Source: a virus. Taken from it: 41,429 nucleotides of DNA. The translations under genes were made by a program, and so were the position numbers. Numbering within the stretch: position 1 is the first letter of the stretch; every line of letters starts with the position of its first letter. The notes beneath the pieces were generated by a model, which did no database searches, was not told the origin of the DNA, and saw nothing but the letters and a program-made list of their open reading frames with translations. The stretch is from positions 1 to 41,429 of the IMG/VR virus record IMGVR_UViG_3300043446_002754; one strand, 5' to 3'. Of this stretch, positions 1-7,668 are shown one piece after another.

Positions 1-139
1 GCTCGCGGACCCGCAGGGGATTCGGAACCGGAGGACCCAAAGGGGTGGGGGGGTGGTTCCGACCGGTTCCGAGGGGAGGGAGGCGTCTGGGAGGCGCCTG
101 GGAGGCGTGTGGGAGGCAAGTGGGAGGGGAGATGGGGGA
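1..139. other. non-coding left edge
   Basis: No convincing gene is seen here. The stretch lies downstream of the gpZ-like gene on the minus strand. It holds GGAACC/GGTTCC words (about 25-30, 55-60 and 65-70) and a short tandem repeat listed separately. Plus-strand open frames crossing it (from 45 and 53) are antisense to the gpZ-like gene and low in complexity, so they are not called. The next minus-strand gene, if any, lies outside the window. Confidence 0.5.
78..130. repeat. 11-bp tandem repeat GGGAGGCNNNN
   Basis: Four full 11-bp units beginning GGGAGGC start at 78, 89, 100 and 111, followed by a partial unit GGGAGGGGA at 122. Only the last four bases of each unit vary. The period is close to one helical turn, so the array could be a protein-binding site, or it could be simple slippage. 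It lies just past the stop codon of the gpZ-like gene. Confidence 0.7.
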
Positions 140-694
140 CTACCTCCCGAAGCCCCGTCCCATGGCCTGCAGACGCTTGAGGATGCCCGCTTCGAGCTCT
201 TGCTCAATGCGCAGCTCAGTGCGTGCCTGGATGGCTGGTGCCCAATGCCCCCCCGTGTAGATGGCATGGATGGAGGGGCCATGGATCACGTCCAGGGGGT
301 AGCGCTCCTTGCCCTTGCGCTTGAAGGGGAGGCCTTTGGCCATGAAGCCTGACTTCACGAGGGTGCGCTCACCGCGGAAGATGCTCATGCGGAGGCCCTT
401 GCGGGTCTGCTTGGGCTTGAACTGCATGGCCGTGATGGGCTTGCGGCTGGTGCTGATCACCGCGGTCTGTCCGTTGTCGGAGAAGCGCGCGGGGTAGACG
501 TCCTGCTTGATGCGACCGGCTGTGAGTGCGTAGCGCTGGCCGATGGACTTGGCCATGGTGGTGCGTCCCTTGGTAGCGGCCTCACGAACGCCGGCCTTGA
601 TGGCCTTGGGAATGTCGTGGCTGGAGAGCTGGGAGAGGGTCTGAGCCAGCTCGGAGTCCCCGAGGATCCTGGCCGTGATGTCGATGCGTGCCAT
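140..694 (-). CDS. Minor tail protein Z-like (tail completion)
   Basis: The 184-residue product resembles the phage minor tail protein Z / tail completion family. Proteins of that family finish the head-proximal end of the tail, and many have this size and basic character. The start ATG at 694 was preferred over the longer open frame from 787 because the family-like sequence begins with MARIDITARI and an AGGAAC purine stretch lies about nine bases upstream. The middle is rich in Arg and Lys (QTRKGLRMSIFRGERTLVKS), and the C-terminal helix is charged. It is the only structural gene in the replication cluster, downstream of the primase. Family assignment is by resemblance; moderately sure. Confidence 0.65.
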   Translation of the reverse strand: MARIDITARILGDSELAQTLSQLSSHDIPKAIKAGVREAATKGRTTMAKSIGQRYALTAGRIKQDVYPARFSDNGQTAVISTSRKPITAMQFKPKQTRKGLRMSIFRGERTLVKSGFMAKGLPFKRKGKERYPLDVIHGPSIHAIYTGGHWAPAIQARTELRIEQELEAGILKRLQAMGRGFGR

Positions 695-703
695 GGGTGG
701 GGT

Positions 704-938
704 GTTCCTACTGGTCAGTCTGGTCAAAACGTAGACGGCGCCTGGGGTCTTCGAGGGTGTTCCAACCTGTTCCCACCGTCCTACCAAGTTTCATTCGCGG
801 GCTCACGCTCCCAATACCGCCCCTTATCCCCCCTTCTCCTATAACTCTTCCCTTTAGGTAGGAAGGTAGGAACAGTAGGAACAACGTAGGCAGGGACTGG
901 GGTCTGCCCGTTCCCACCTGCTCTGCCGAGGTAGGAAC
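704..938. repeat. Cluster of GTRGGAAC-type motifs, intergenic
   Basis: The 247-bp gap between the primase stop and the gpZ-like start carries eight copies of an octamer close to GT(A/G)GGAAC. Forward copies lie at 858 (GTAGGAAG), 866, 875 and 931. Inverted copies lie at 704, 759 (GTTCCAAC), 769 and 910. Two copies of a longer word, CTGGGGTCT, lie at about 742 and 896. Short frames through this gap encode only repeat-derived peptides. Iterated sites beside a primase suggest initiator or regulator binding; the function is inference. Confidence 0.65.
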
Positions 939-941
939 ACC

Positions 942-3179
942 TCAGGAGGGCGGAATGAAGACCCACTTCAGGCCACCGTCATGCCGACGCCTCACGCGAC
1001 CCCATCCGAGGTCCCGCATGATCGTCCCGACCTGCATCTGATCAGTCCGGGTCTGCTGCCCGATCGGCTTCTGCACGGCCTCGGTGAGCAGGAGTTCCGA
1101 GGTGACGATGCGGCCGAAGTTGGCCGGTTGCCGCAGCCAGGCCTCGATGGGCTCGCGCCATGGGTTGGAGACTTGGTAGGCCTCGTTCTCGGCGTTGACC
1201 TTGAGGGCCAGCTCGACGGGGAGGAAGTTGGGCTCGTTGGCCCTGAAGGCGTGCACGGCGGCGGACCAGATCGCGTCACGCTCAGCGGCCAGGGTGGGGG
1301 TGTCGATCGGCTCGGCCTCGTTGCGGGTGGTGGGGATCACCCAGAAGCGGCGGTTGCCGGTGTCGTCGACGAGGAAGCCCTCGGAGCGGTTGGTGGAGCC
1401 GACGATGATCCCCCGCCTGGGGCAGGCCTCGACGGCCTTGCCGTAGGGCGCGCGGAACAGGTCGGACTGGGTGGTGAGGAAGGACTTGATCTGGCCCGCG
1501 TGCTTCCTGCTGGTCACGTGGTCAAGCTCGGCCCACTCCATGATCCAGCTGCGGTGCAGCTTCAGGAGGTCGTCCTTGCTGGAGAGGTCCCCGAGGGAGT
1601 CGGAGAAGAAGGGTCCGCCGAGGCAAAACCAGAAGGAGCTCTTCCTGGCGCCTTGGTCACCGCTGAGAATGCAGGTGGTGTCGTGCTTGGTGCCGGGCTC
1701 GAAGGCGCGGCGGACGGCGCCGATGAGGGTGCAGCGCAGCATGTGGTCGTAGAGGGTGGGCTCTCCCAGGGCGGCATCCTCGGGCCGCAGGTAGGCGGTG
1801 GCGAGGCCGCCGATGTAGGCCGGGGGCACCGTGGCCGCAACGTGCTCCAGGTAGAGGGTCACGGGGTCGTAGGGCTTCTCTCGCGCGACCTGGACGAGGG
1901 CATCGATGGCGAGGTCCTTGGAGACCTTGAAGCCCTGATCAGCGAGCTTCAGGTAGAAGCGCTCGGCGCCTTCGAGGGCGCCACCGTCGATCTCGACCTG
2001 CTGGTGGAAGGTGTTCCACCGGATGCGCTGCCCGTCCTGGGCCTGCTGGCGGAGCATGAACAGCAGCTCAGCCGCTTCGAGCTTCTGAGGCTTGGCAAGG
2101 GTGGGTGCGTAGGCCTGCTGCGGGGGCGGCGGTGGGTCTGGTGGTGGCGGCCCGGGCGGTGCCTGCTGCTGCTGTGGGGTCGTGCTGGGCGGCGGCAACA
2201 GGGGCCTGCTGGTGCGGGTGTGGAAGCGCAGGCGGTCCTGCAGCTTGTCCTCGGGTGTCGAGGGTCTGGGGTTGCGGCTGGCGGCGCCGTCGAACCGATG
2301 CCAGGCCTTGCGCTCGTCGAAGTCACGGGCCTTGGGCTTGGCCGCGGCCACGTGCAGGGCGAAGGCCTGTGATGCGGTGATGTCGGGCTGATGACCCTGT
2401 GAGCGGATCCACTGCTCAGTGCCGCGAAGGTCGAGGGCCAGGCGGAGCTGGTCGTCGTTCCAGCTGCCGGGCGTGCCGCCGGACTCGACTAGCTCGCGGG
2501 AGTCGCGGCTGATGAAGTCGAGGAAGGGGAGCGGATCCCCCGGGCCGATCTGTGGGACGGCCTCAGGGGTGAACAGGGGCAGCGGCTCGGGCTCGGGCTC
2601 ATCCAGGAGGAGCTCGATGATCGCGTGCGGCGCGTCGACCAGGGCCTGCTCGGTGGGGCCGCGGCCCTTGAGCCAGCGGTAGCCGGATGTCTCCGGGTGG
2701 GCGCCGATGACGACCGAATAGTGGCGGGCCCAGCGGAAATCGATCATCTCGGCCTTGCCGTCAGGGCCGAGCACCTTGGTGGGCTTCCCGGTGGTGGGGT
2801 CCGGCTCACCGGTGTACCAGTAGCGGCGGTTGCGGAGCGCGGGCCAGAACTCCGGCGGCACCCGGTAGAGGATCTGGAAACGGCCATCTCGGCCTGAGGT
2901 GGTGGCCCAGGACTTGGGGAGTGAGCGCAGGGGGATGCCGAGCCGCTCCAGCTGGGTGGTGGCGGAGATGCCGTCGTGATCGACGAACAGCAGGCCACCG
3001 GAGGCGGGGCCGCCCTGGACGCCGACGGCATGAGCGCAGCCGGCGTTGATCTCGGCGGCGATCTGAGCCTTGGTGAGTGGGTTGTCCTGCCAAGCCTCCT
3101 GGTAGGCGCGCTTGTTGCCGTCGACGGCCACAAAGGCCCAGTCATCAGGCAGAGCCTGGAGCTGCTCGAGGAGCGACAT
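942..3179 (-). CDS. Prim-Pol primase / VapE-type helicase
   Basis: This 745-residue replication protein is expected to make primers and unwind DNA. Residues 1-190 look like an archaeo-eukaryotic primase/polymerase domain: LLFVDHDG carries D67 and D69, EMIDFRW supplies further acidic residues near 144-147, and ARHYSVVIG follows. A Pro/Gln-rich linker spans about 328-360. Residues 370-745 match the virulence-associated protein E family: P-loop GDQGARKS at 507-514, an acidic strand (WIMEWAELD) near 545, and arginine-rich GNRRFWVIP near 608. The P-loop has Arg where Gly usually precedes Lys. The start lies three bases after the upstream gene's stop. The fusion architecture is common in phages and mobile elements. 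Confidence 0.9.
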   Translation of the reverse strand: MSLLEQLQALPDDWAFVAVDGNKRAYQEAWQDNPLTKAQIAAEINAGCAHAVGVQGGPASGGLLFVDHDGISATTQLERLGIPLRSLPKSWATTSGRDGRFQILYRVPPEFWPALRNRRYWYTGEPDPTTGKPTKVLGPDGKAEMIDFRWARHYSVVIGAHPETSGYRWLKGRGPTEQALVDAPHAIIELLLDEPEPEPLPLFTPEAVPQIGPGDPLPFLDFISRDSRELVESGGTPGSWNDDQLRLALDLRGTEQWIRSQGHQPDITASQAFALHVAAAKPKARDFDERKAWHRFDGAASRNPRPSTPEDKLQDRLRFHTRTSRPLLPPPSTTPQQQQAPPGPPPPDPPPPPQQAYAPTLAKPQKLEAAELLFMLRQQAQDGQRIRWNTFHQQVEIDGGALEGAERFYLKLADQGFKVSKDLAIDALVQVAREKPYDPVTLYLEHVAATVPPAYIGGLATAYLRPEDAALGEPTLYDHMLRCTLIGAVRRAFEPGTKHDTTCILSGDQGARKSSFWFCLGGPFFSDSLGDLSSKDDLLKLHRSWIMEWAELDHVTSRKHAGQIKSFLTTQSDLFRAPYGKAVEACPRRGIIVGSTNRSEGFLVDDTGNRRFWVIPTTRNEAEPIDTPTLAAERDAIWSAAVHAFRANEPNFLPVELALKVNAENEAYQVSNPWREPIEAWLRQPANFGRIVTSELLLTEAVQKPIGQQTRTDQMQVGTIMRDLGWGRVRRRHDGGLKWVFIPPS

Positions 3180-3182
3180 GGA

Positions 3183-3389
3183 TCAGCCGGCCCCCTCAAG
3201 TGCTCGGGCTACCTTCTCGAGGACGCCGAGGGCGCCGCGCAGCTCACAGCTGGTGAACATGCCGGGGTCGACGATCAGTTCTTCCTTCATGGTGCGCAGC
3301 ACCTTGATGATCCGCTCGCATTCGTAAAGCGTGCCAGCGCGCCATGCGGCGCTGTCGGGGATGGAGAGGACGTCGCGATCGGCGTTCAT
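3183..3389 (-). CDS. Small hypothetical protein, replication operon
   Basis: A 68-residue protein with no family I recognise. It is mostly helical by composition, with a central amphipathic stretch (ECERIIKVLRTMKEEL) and an Ala-rich C-terminus. The ATG at 3389 overlaps the upstream gene's TGA in an ATGA arrangement. Its stop lies three bases before the primase start. This tight coupling on both sides is the main evidence that it is a real gene, and suggests a replication accessory role. No catalytic motif is visible. Confidence 0.6.
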   Translation of the reverse strand: MNADRDVLSIPDSAAWRAGTLYECERIIKVLRTMKEELIVDPGMFTSCELRGALGVLEKVARALEGAG

Positions 3390-3697
3390 GCCTCCACCTC
3401 CAGTTCGGGGCTGGAGGGGAAGGGCAGGGAGGTGACGAAGGCCTCAGGGGTGGCGCCCGCTTCGGTGGCGGCGCGGCTGATGCGGTTCGACAGGATGCGG
3501 CACTGGCGCAGGGTGGCCTCGCAGGCATGCCAGGACCAGTTGCGGTAGCGGATCTGGTGCTCAGCCCAGAGCTCTGGCTTGAGGGCCCAGGAGAGAGCCT
3601 GCCAGTTGGAGCGAGGGTCGCAGTGGTTGGCGTCGCGGTAGAGGCGACGAAGGCGGACCATGGCGGTCTCGGGGGCGATGCTCATGGTGAGAGGCAT
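3386..3697 (-). CDS. Hypothetical protein, Trp/Arg-rich
   Basis: A 103-residue protein of unknown function, rich in Trp, Arg and Leu (ANHCDPRSNWQALSWALK, QIRYRNWSWHACEATLRQ). It has no obvious catalytic motif or membrane segment. The long open frame extends far upstream over the nuclease gene; the start at 3697 was chosen because it is the first ATG downstream of the nuclease stop. ATGs at 3685 and 3661 are alternatives. It overlaps the next gene through ATGA. Translational coupling to the primase side supports it as real. Confidence 0.55.
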   Translation of the reverse strand: MPLTMSIAPETAMVRLRRLYRDANHCDPRSNWQALSWALKPELWAEHQIRYRNWSWHACEATLRQCRILSNRISRAATEAGATPEAFVTSLPFPSSPELEVEA

Positions 3698-3755
3698 GTG
3701 GCCCCCGAACGCTACGGGCCGCGACGGGTATGAGCCGGGGTGCTGTAACGCGTCG

Positions 3756-4106
3756 TTACATCCGCAGGATGGAGAGCGCGTCTGGGACGGAGCGCGCGAC
3801 GCCGGCCAGGCCGCCAGCCTGCTGGATGAGGTCGATGAAGGCCTGCTGCTGTTCGGTGGGGCGGCCGCGGTCCTTGACCTCGACAGCGCAGAACAGGGCG
3901 ACGCGCTGGCCCACCATGTCGGGCGTGATGACGATGCTGCGGTAGCCGATGAGGTCGGAGCTGCCCGGGCAGAGGCCGTAGCGAACGAGCTGCCCGCGGG
4001 CGTCCTTGAGGGCGCCGGTGTTGTTGCGCCAGAGGCGTGCAGGGCCGTTGGCGGCGAGCTGGATGTCGGATTGGATCCGGCGCTCATCCGAACGCTCTGT
4101 GGCCAT
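3756..4106 (-). CDS. VRR-NUC domain nuclease
   Basis: A 116-residue protein matching phage stand-alone VRR-NUC nucleases (PD-(D/E)XK fold), which are thought to cut branched DNA and often sit beside replicative helicases. Visible elements are the RLWRNNTGA strand, the CPGSSDLIGY segment carrying the acidic residue, and the core FCAVEVKDRGRPTEQQQAFI with E-x-K. The terminal GGLAGVARS is also typical. The ATG at 4106 was chosen because GAGGACAG lies just upstream. It overlaps the helicase gene by 23 bases, so the two are probably co-translated. Confidence 0.85.
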   Translation of the reverse strand: MATERSDERRIQSDIQLAANGPARLWRNNTGALKDARGQLVRYGLCPGSSDLIGYRSIVITPDMVGQRVALFCAVEVKDRGRPTEQQQAFIDLIQQAGGLAGVARSVPDALSILRM

Positions 4107-5487
4107 GGTGCTGTCCTCGCGCGGCGAGCATGTGGGCGACCCATCCTGGCTTGTAGCCACGGTCGCGAGCGATCGCCTCGAGCTCCTCGCGGGTACGGGC
4201 CTGGGCCACCTCGCGGCGTTCCTGGCGGCGCAGCTCGGCGCCGGTCAGCTCGCGCAGGTCGCCATCGATGACCGTGAGCTTGCGCTTCAGGGCCTGCTCC
4301 AGGTGGTCGCACTCGGAGCACGGATTGACCGCGGCCGGGATGATGCTGAAGCAGCTGGCGCAGGTGCGAACCGGCAGGGCGTCGCTCGGCTTCTTCGGCT
4401 TGCCTTTCGGCCGGCCCTCGAGGGACCACTCGCGCGGATCGGTCGGCAGGCCGTGGCGCAGGGTGTTGCCGACGTGGTCGTTGACGATGGCGTGGGGCTT
4501 GCCCGGGCAGGGGCGCAGGACGCGGCCGACCTGCTGGAGATGCAGGCCCAGGGAGTCGGTGGGGCGCAGCAGCATGGCGCCGGTGACCGAGGGGATGTCG
4601 GTGCCCTCGCTGATGATGTCGCAGGAGGTGAGCACCTTCACCTGACCGGTACCGAGGTCGGCGATGGTGCGGCGGCGGATGCCGCGGTCCATAGTGCCGT
4701 CGAGCGTGGCGGCGGCGATGCCGGCGTTGCGGAACGCCTCGGTGACGGCGTGGGCGTGATCGACGCTGACGCAGAAGGCGATGGCCGTGCCGTTGTGGGT
4801 GTCCTGGATGGTGCGGCGGTAGTGGGTGACGGCATCACCCATGGCCTGCCCCTGGCGCAGGATCTCCTCTGACTGCTGGTGGCCCTTGCGGGTGTCGAAG
4901 CGTCGGATGCCTGAGAGGTCGATGCCAGGCGGGGCGAAGATGCGGGCCGGCACCAGGAAGCCCTCCTGCGTGAGCCAGGCGGCGTCGGGGCCCTCGATCA
5001 GGATGTCGAACTGATCACCGAGGCCTCGACCGTCGAGGCGTTCTGCCGTCGCAGTGACCCCCAGGATGTGAGCGCGTGGCATGGCGGCCAGCACCTTGGC
5101 CCAGGTGCCGGCGACGGCATGGTGTGCCTCATCGACGATCAGCAGCTGGAAGAAGTCCGGCGGGATGGTGTGCAGGCGCCGGGCGAGGGTCTGCACGCTG
5201 GCCACCTGGACGGTGTGGGAGAGGTCCTGGCGGTAGCCGGCGGCGATCACGCCATGGTTGCAACCGATGGCATGGAGCGAGCGCGAGGACTGATCCACCA
5301 GCTCGGCGCGGTGGACCAGGATGCAGACCCGGTTGCCGCGGATCGCGGCCTGCTCGGCGATGTGGACAAAGGTGTAGGTCTTGCCGCCGCCGGTCGGCAG
5401 GACGAACAGCACGCGGCGGCGGCCGGCCATGTAGGCACCGCGAATCTCGGCGACGGCAGCGGCCTGAAAGGGACGAAGGGTGACCAT
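4084..5487 (-). CDS. Superfamily II DEAH helicase (SSL2/UvsW-like)
   Basis: A 467-residue DNA helicase/translocase. In order: RPFQ near the N-terminus (Q-motif type), Walker A LPTGGGKT at 30-37, DEAH box at 119-122, TATAER at 145-150, motif V with SEGTDIPS near 293-300, and motif VI QQVGRVLRP at 318-326. A four-Cys element (C376, C379, C390, C393) probably binds zinc and is followed by a basic C-terminus. Phage relatives act in replication-fork repair or origin opening. The start at 5487 gives the canonical N-terminus; upstream codons are not family-like. It is the first gene of the minus-strand replication operon. Confidence 0.92.
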   Translation of the reverse strand: MVTLRPFQAAAVAEIRGAYMAGRRRVLFVLPTGGGKTYTFVHIAEQAAIRGNRVCILVHRAELVDQSSRSLHAIGCNHGVIAAGYRQDLSHTVQVASVQTLARRLHTIPPDFFQLLIVDEAHHAVAGTWAKVLAAMPRAHILGVTATAERLDGRGLGDQFDILIEGPDAAWLTQEGFLVPARIFAPPGIDLSGIRRFDTRKGHQQSEEILRQGQAMGDAVTHYRRTIQDTHNGTAIAFCVSVDHAHAVTEAFRNAGIAAATLDGTMDRGIRRRTIADLGTGQVKVLTSCDIISEGTDIPSVTGAMLLRPTDSLGLHLQQVGRVLRPCPGKPHAIVNDHVGNTLRHGLPTDPREWSLEGRPKGKPKKPSDALPVRTCASCFSIIPAAVNPCSECDHLEQALKRKLTVIDGDLRELTGAELRRQERREVAQARTREELEAIARDRGYKPGWVAHMLAARGQHHGHRAFG

Positions 5488-5498
5488 GCGCGAATCGG

Positions 5499-5527
5499 TT
5501 GACGTGCAGTGAAGAATCCCAGATTGT
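5499..5527 (+). promoter_or_regulatory. Candidate promoter in divergent gap
   Basis: The gap between the helicase start and the divergent plus-strand genes should hold promoters for both directions. TTGACG at 5499-5504 is a good -35 match, but 17 bases on lies only GATTGT at 5522-5527, a poor -10. For the minus direction TTACAA and TTGATT hexamers are present without a clear partner. Treat this as a place to look, not a mapped promoter. Confidence 0.25.
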
Positions 5528-5584
5528 GCAGCGAAATCAACGGGTTGTAACAGTATGCGACAGGATGCGCGAGGAAACCGGATT

Positions 5585-5857
5585 ATGGTCAAGGAAGCCG
5601 GTAGGGTCTCCAACGACCCCCGCAATGGAGCCATGAGGCCCCTTTGGTTCGCCCTCCGAGAAGGATGGGCGGCATTTCGAGAAGAGCTTGCGCTGCAGGC
5701 TGCCAGCCGTGATCTCGCGGCCCAGCAGCAGGCGCGGCTCAGGGCTGCGAGTGATGCGGAGCTGCTGCGCTGGTCGATCCAGTGGGGCGGTGATTTCTGC
5801 TACCCAGAGCTGCGCCGCCGCGGCCTGCCGGTGCCGGGTGAGGTGACCAGTGCCTGA
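5585..5857 (+). CDS. Hypothetical protein upstream of RecE-like gene
   Basis: A 90-residue, probably helical protein of unknown function (REGWAAFREELALQAASR, LRAASDAELLRWSIQWGG). The frame is open from 5555. The ATG at 5585 was chosen because AGGA lies nine bases upstream; ATG 5633 is an alternative with a close GGAG. The stop overlaps the GTG start of the RecE-like gene by eight bases, which argues for a real, coupled gene. It would be the first gene of the plus-strand operon. No motif indicates its activity. Confidence 0.5.
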   Translation: MVKEAGRVSNDPRNGAMRPLWFALREGWAAFREELALQAASRDLAAQQQARLRAASDAELLRWSIQWGGDFCYPELRRRGLPVPGEVTSA

Positions 5858-6659
5858 GCTCACCTTCCACGAAGGCCTCACCAATGAGGCCTACCACGCG
5901 CTGAAGGCCGTCTCGCCCAGCCAGATCAAGACGCTGGCCCGGTCGCCGCTGCACTACTTCGACCAGTTCCTGGCGGACGACCGCGAGAAGAAGGAGTCTA
6001 CGCCGGCCATGGAGATGGGCACGGCGTTGCACACCGCCGTCCTCGAGCCTGACCTGTGGGACGCCACGGTGGCGGTGCCGCCGCACACGTTCGATCGCCG
6101 GACGAAGGTCGGCAAGGAGATGGCGGCTGAGTTCGAGCGCGAGAGCGCCGGGAAGATCGTCCTGTCGCTCGACGACGCGGCCCAGGTGCAGCAGATGGCC
6201 CAGATGGTGCGGTCGCACCCGGCGGCCAGCTTCCTGCTGGAGCTTCCCGGCCGCCGCGAGGCATCCTACACCTGGACCGACTCCACCACGGGCCTCGCCT
6301 GCAAGGTCCGCCCCGACTGGCACAGCGAGGATCGCCGGATTGTGGTCGACGTGAAGACCACGAAGGACGCCAGCCGCAACGAGTTCGCCAAGAGCATCGC
6401 CAACTTCGACTACCACGTCCAGGCGGCGTGGAACCTCGATGCCCTCGAGGCGGAGAAGTTCCTGATCATCGCGGTGGAGAACGTACGGCCGTTCGCGGTA
6501 GCGGTGTATCCGCTGTCGCCGTCGCTGATCGCTGCAGGGCAGCGGCGGATCAGTGCCGCGATGGAGCTTCTGGCTGAGTGCCATCGCACAGGCCTGTGGC
6601 CTGGCTATGGAGACCTGGTGCAGGACGACCTCGATCTGCCCGGGTGGGTGCGTGACTGA
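5850..6659 (+). CDS. RecE-like exonuclease (exonuclease VIII family)
   Basis: A 269-residue nuclease that probably resects double-stranded DNA ends for the downstream RecT-like protein. It matches the PDDEXK domain of RecE: SPSQIKTLARSP near the N-terminus, GTALHTAVLEP with H61, CKVRPDW with D156, VVDVKT with D167 and K169, and the motif YHVQAAWN at 188-195. The length is that of the isolated nuclease domain, not the long E. coli RecE. The start is GTG at 5850, preceded by GAGGTG and overlapping the upstream stop. Operon position beside RecT and SSB supports the role. Confidence 0.9.
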   Translation: MPELTFHEGLTNEAYHALKAVSPSQIKTLARSPLHYFDQFLADDREKKESTPAMEMGTALHTAVLEPDLWDATVAVPPHTFDRRTKVGKEMAAEFERESAGKIVLSLDDAAQVQQMAQMVRSHPAASFLLELPGRREASYTWTDSTTGLACKVRPDWHSEDRRIVVDVKTTKDASRNEFAKSIANFDYHVQAAWNLDALEAEKFLIIAVENVRPFAVAVYPLSPSLIAAGQRRISAAMELLAECHRTGLWPGYGDLVQDDLDLPGWVRD

Positions 6660-6726
6660 CGTGCAGCTCGCCGTGCTGCTGTGGGCCATCGCCTTGGGCG
6701 TGGCCTACCTGGCAGTCCGGCGCTGA
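6652..6726 (+). CDS. Possible 24-residue membrane peptide
   Basis: A GTG-started 24-codon frame overlapping the end of the RecE-like gene. It encodes a single hydrophobic segment (VQLAVLLWAIALGVAYLAV) ending in two Arg. It fills an otherwise empty gap before the next gene's strong Shine-Dalgarno sequence. Hydrophobic microproteins are common in phage operons, but so small a frame could be chance. No function can be given. Confidence 0.35.
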   Translation: MTDVQLAVLLWAIALGVAYLAVRR

Positions 6727-6741
6727 GAGAAAGGAGAGCAG

Positions 6742-6906
6742 ATGTCCTTGCCTGACTCGTTGCAGTTCCTGGAGCCGCCGACCGTGGTCGAGGCCCTCCA
6801 GTCCCTGGAGCACCTGGCAGCCACCATCCAGCTCCTGGATGAGCTGAGTGAGGCAGATCAGGACGCGATCGACCGCATGTTCCGATTCATTCAATCCAAG
6901 CGATGA
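6742..6906 (+). CDS. Small helical protein between recE and recT
   Basis: A 54-residue acidic, Leu-rich protein of unknown function (VVEALQSLEHLAATIQLLDE), predicted by eye to form one or two amphipathic helices. It has a very good ribosome binding site, AAGGAGAG, eight bases before the ATG. It overlaps the RecT-like start by ATGA (6903-6906). The strong signal and coupling make it a likely real gene, perhaps a partner of the recombination proteins; that role is inference from position. Confidence 0.65.
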   Translation: MSLPDSLQFLEPPTVVEALQSLEHLAATIQLLDELSEADQDAIDRMFRFIQSKR

Positions 6907-7661
6907 CCGATTCAACCGCGATCACAACGGTCGAGCAGCAGCAGCCAGCACCACTGGCGTTCCTGCACGACGGCAAGGCATTCGATCATCTGTGGCGGGT
7001 GGCGAAGGCGTTCAGCATGAGCGGCATGGTGCCGGCGCACTACCAGGGCAAGCCGGAGGCCTGCATGGTGGCGCTGATGTATGCCGAGCAGCTGGGAGAG
7101 CACCCGATGCTGATGTTCCAGGAGATGGGAGTTTTCAAGGGAAAGCCCATCACCTCGACCAGGTTCGCGATCGCCAGGGCGAACAAGTCAGGCCAGCTGA
7201 AGGGCCCGATCCAATGGAGCAGCAAGGGGCAGGGCGATGCGCTGGAGGTGACGGCTGCGGCGGTGCTGCGCGACACCGGGGAGAAGGTGAGCACCACGGT
7301 GACGATGCGCGAGGCGATTGCCGATGGGTGGACGAAGAATGACAAGTATCGGTCGATCCCCGAACAGATGTTGCGGTGGCGGTCAGCAACCAGACTCATC
7401 AACCTCTACATCCCCGAGGTGCTGTTCGGGTTGGGTGTGCGTGAAGAGGTCGAAACCGTAACCGTGAGGGGTGCGGATGTGTTGCCAGCCAGCAACGACG
7501 TCGTCGCGCAACTTAATGATCAAATCCGCGCGACTGCCGAGACTGTAGAAGTGCTGGATGAACGTCCGGCAGCAATCGATGCGGCGCCAGAAGCAACAAC
7601 AACAACGCCGCCTGCCGCGCAGCAGGTGGAGACTGTCACCGTAGAAGAAGATCCATTCTGA
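6903..7661 (+). CDS. recT: RecT family single-strand annealing protein
   Basis: A 252-residue recombinase of the RecT family, expected to bind single strands left by the RecE-like nuclease and anneal them. Family features include FSMSGMVPAHYQGKPEA, the ALMYAEQLGEHP segment, FKGKPITSTRFAIARANKSG and SIPEQMLRWRSATRLINLY. The last 60 residues are a disordered Thr/Ala/Pro/Gln tail ending VTVEEDPF. That end resembles the acidic tip by which SSB docks partners; the phage SSB ends SADDVPF. The start is coupled to the preceding gene by ATGA. Confidence 0.85.
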   Translation: MTDSTAITTVEQQQPAPLAFLHDGKAFDHLWRVAKAFSMSGMVPAHYQGKPEACMVALMYAEQLGEHPMLMFQEMGVFKGKPITSTRFAIARANKSGQLKGPIQWSSKGQGDALEVTAAAVLRDTGEKVSTTVTMREAIADGWTKNDKYRSIPEQMLRWRSATRLINLYIPEVLFGLGVREEVETVTVRGADVLPASNDVVAQLNDQIRATAETVEVLDERPAAIDAAPEATTTTPPAAQQVETVTVEEDPF

Positions 7662-7668
7662 GGATTCA

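Noticed and set aside
708-966. Short minus-strand frames after the primase
   Set aside because: Their peptides merely translate the GTRGGAAC repeats (for example VVPTVPT) and they have no supporting ribosome binding site or neighbour coupling.
981-2372. 463-codon open frame on the plus strand
   Set aside because: It is exactly antisense to the primase-helicase gene. The product is Gly/Val/Leu/Ala-rich without any family motif, as expected for the opposite strand of GC-rich coding DNA.
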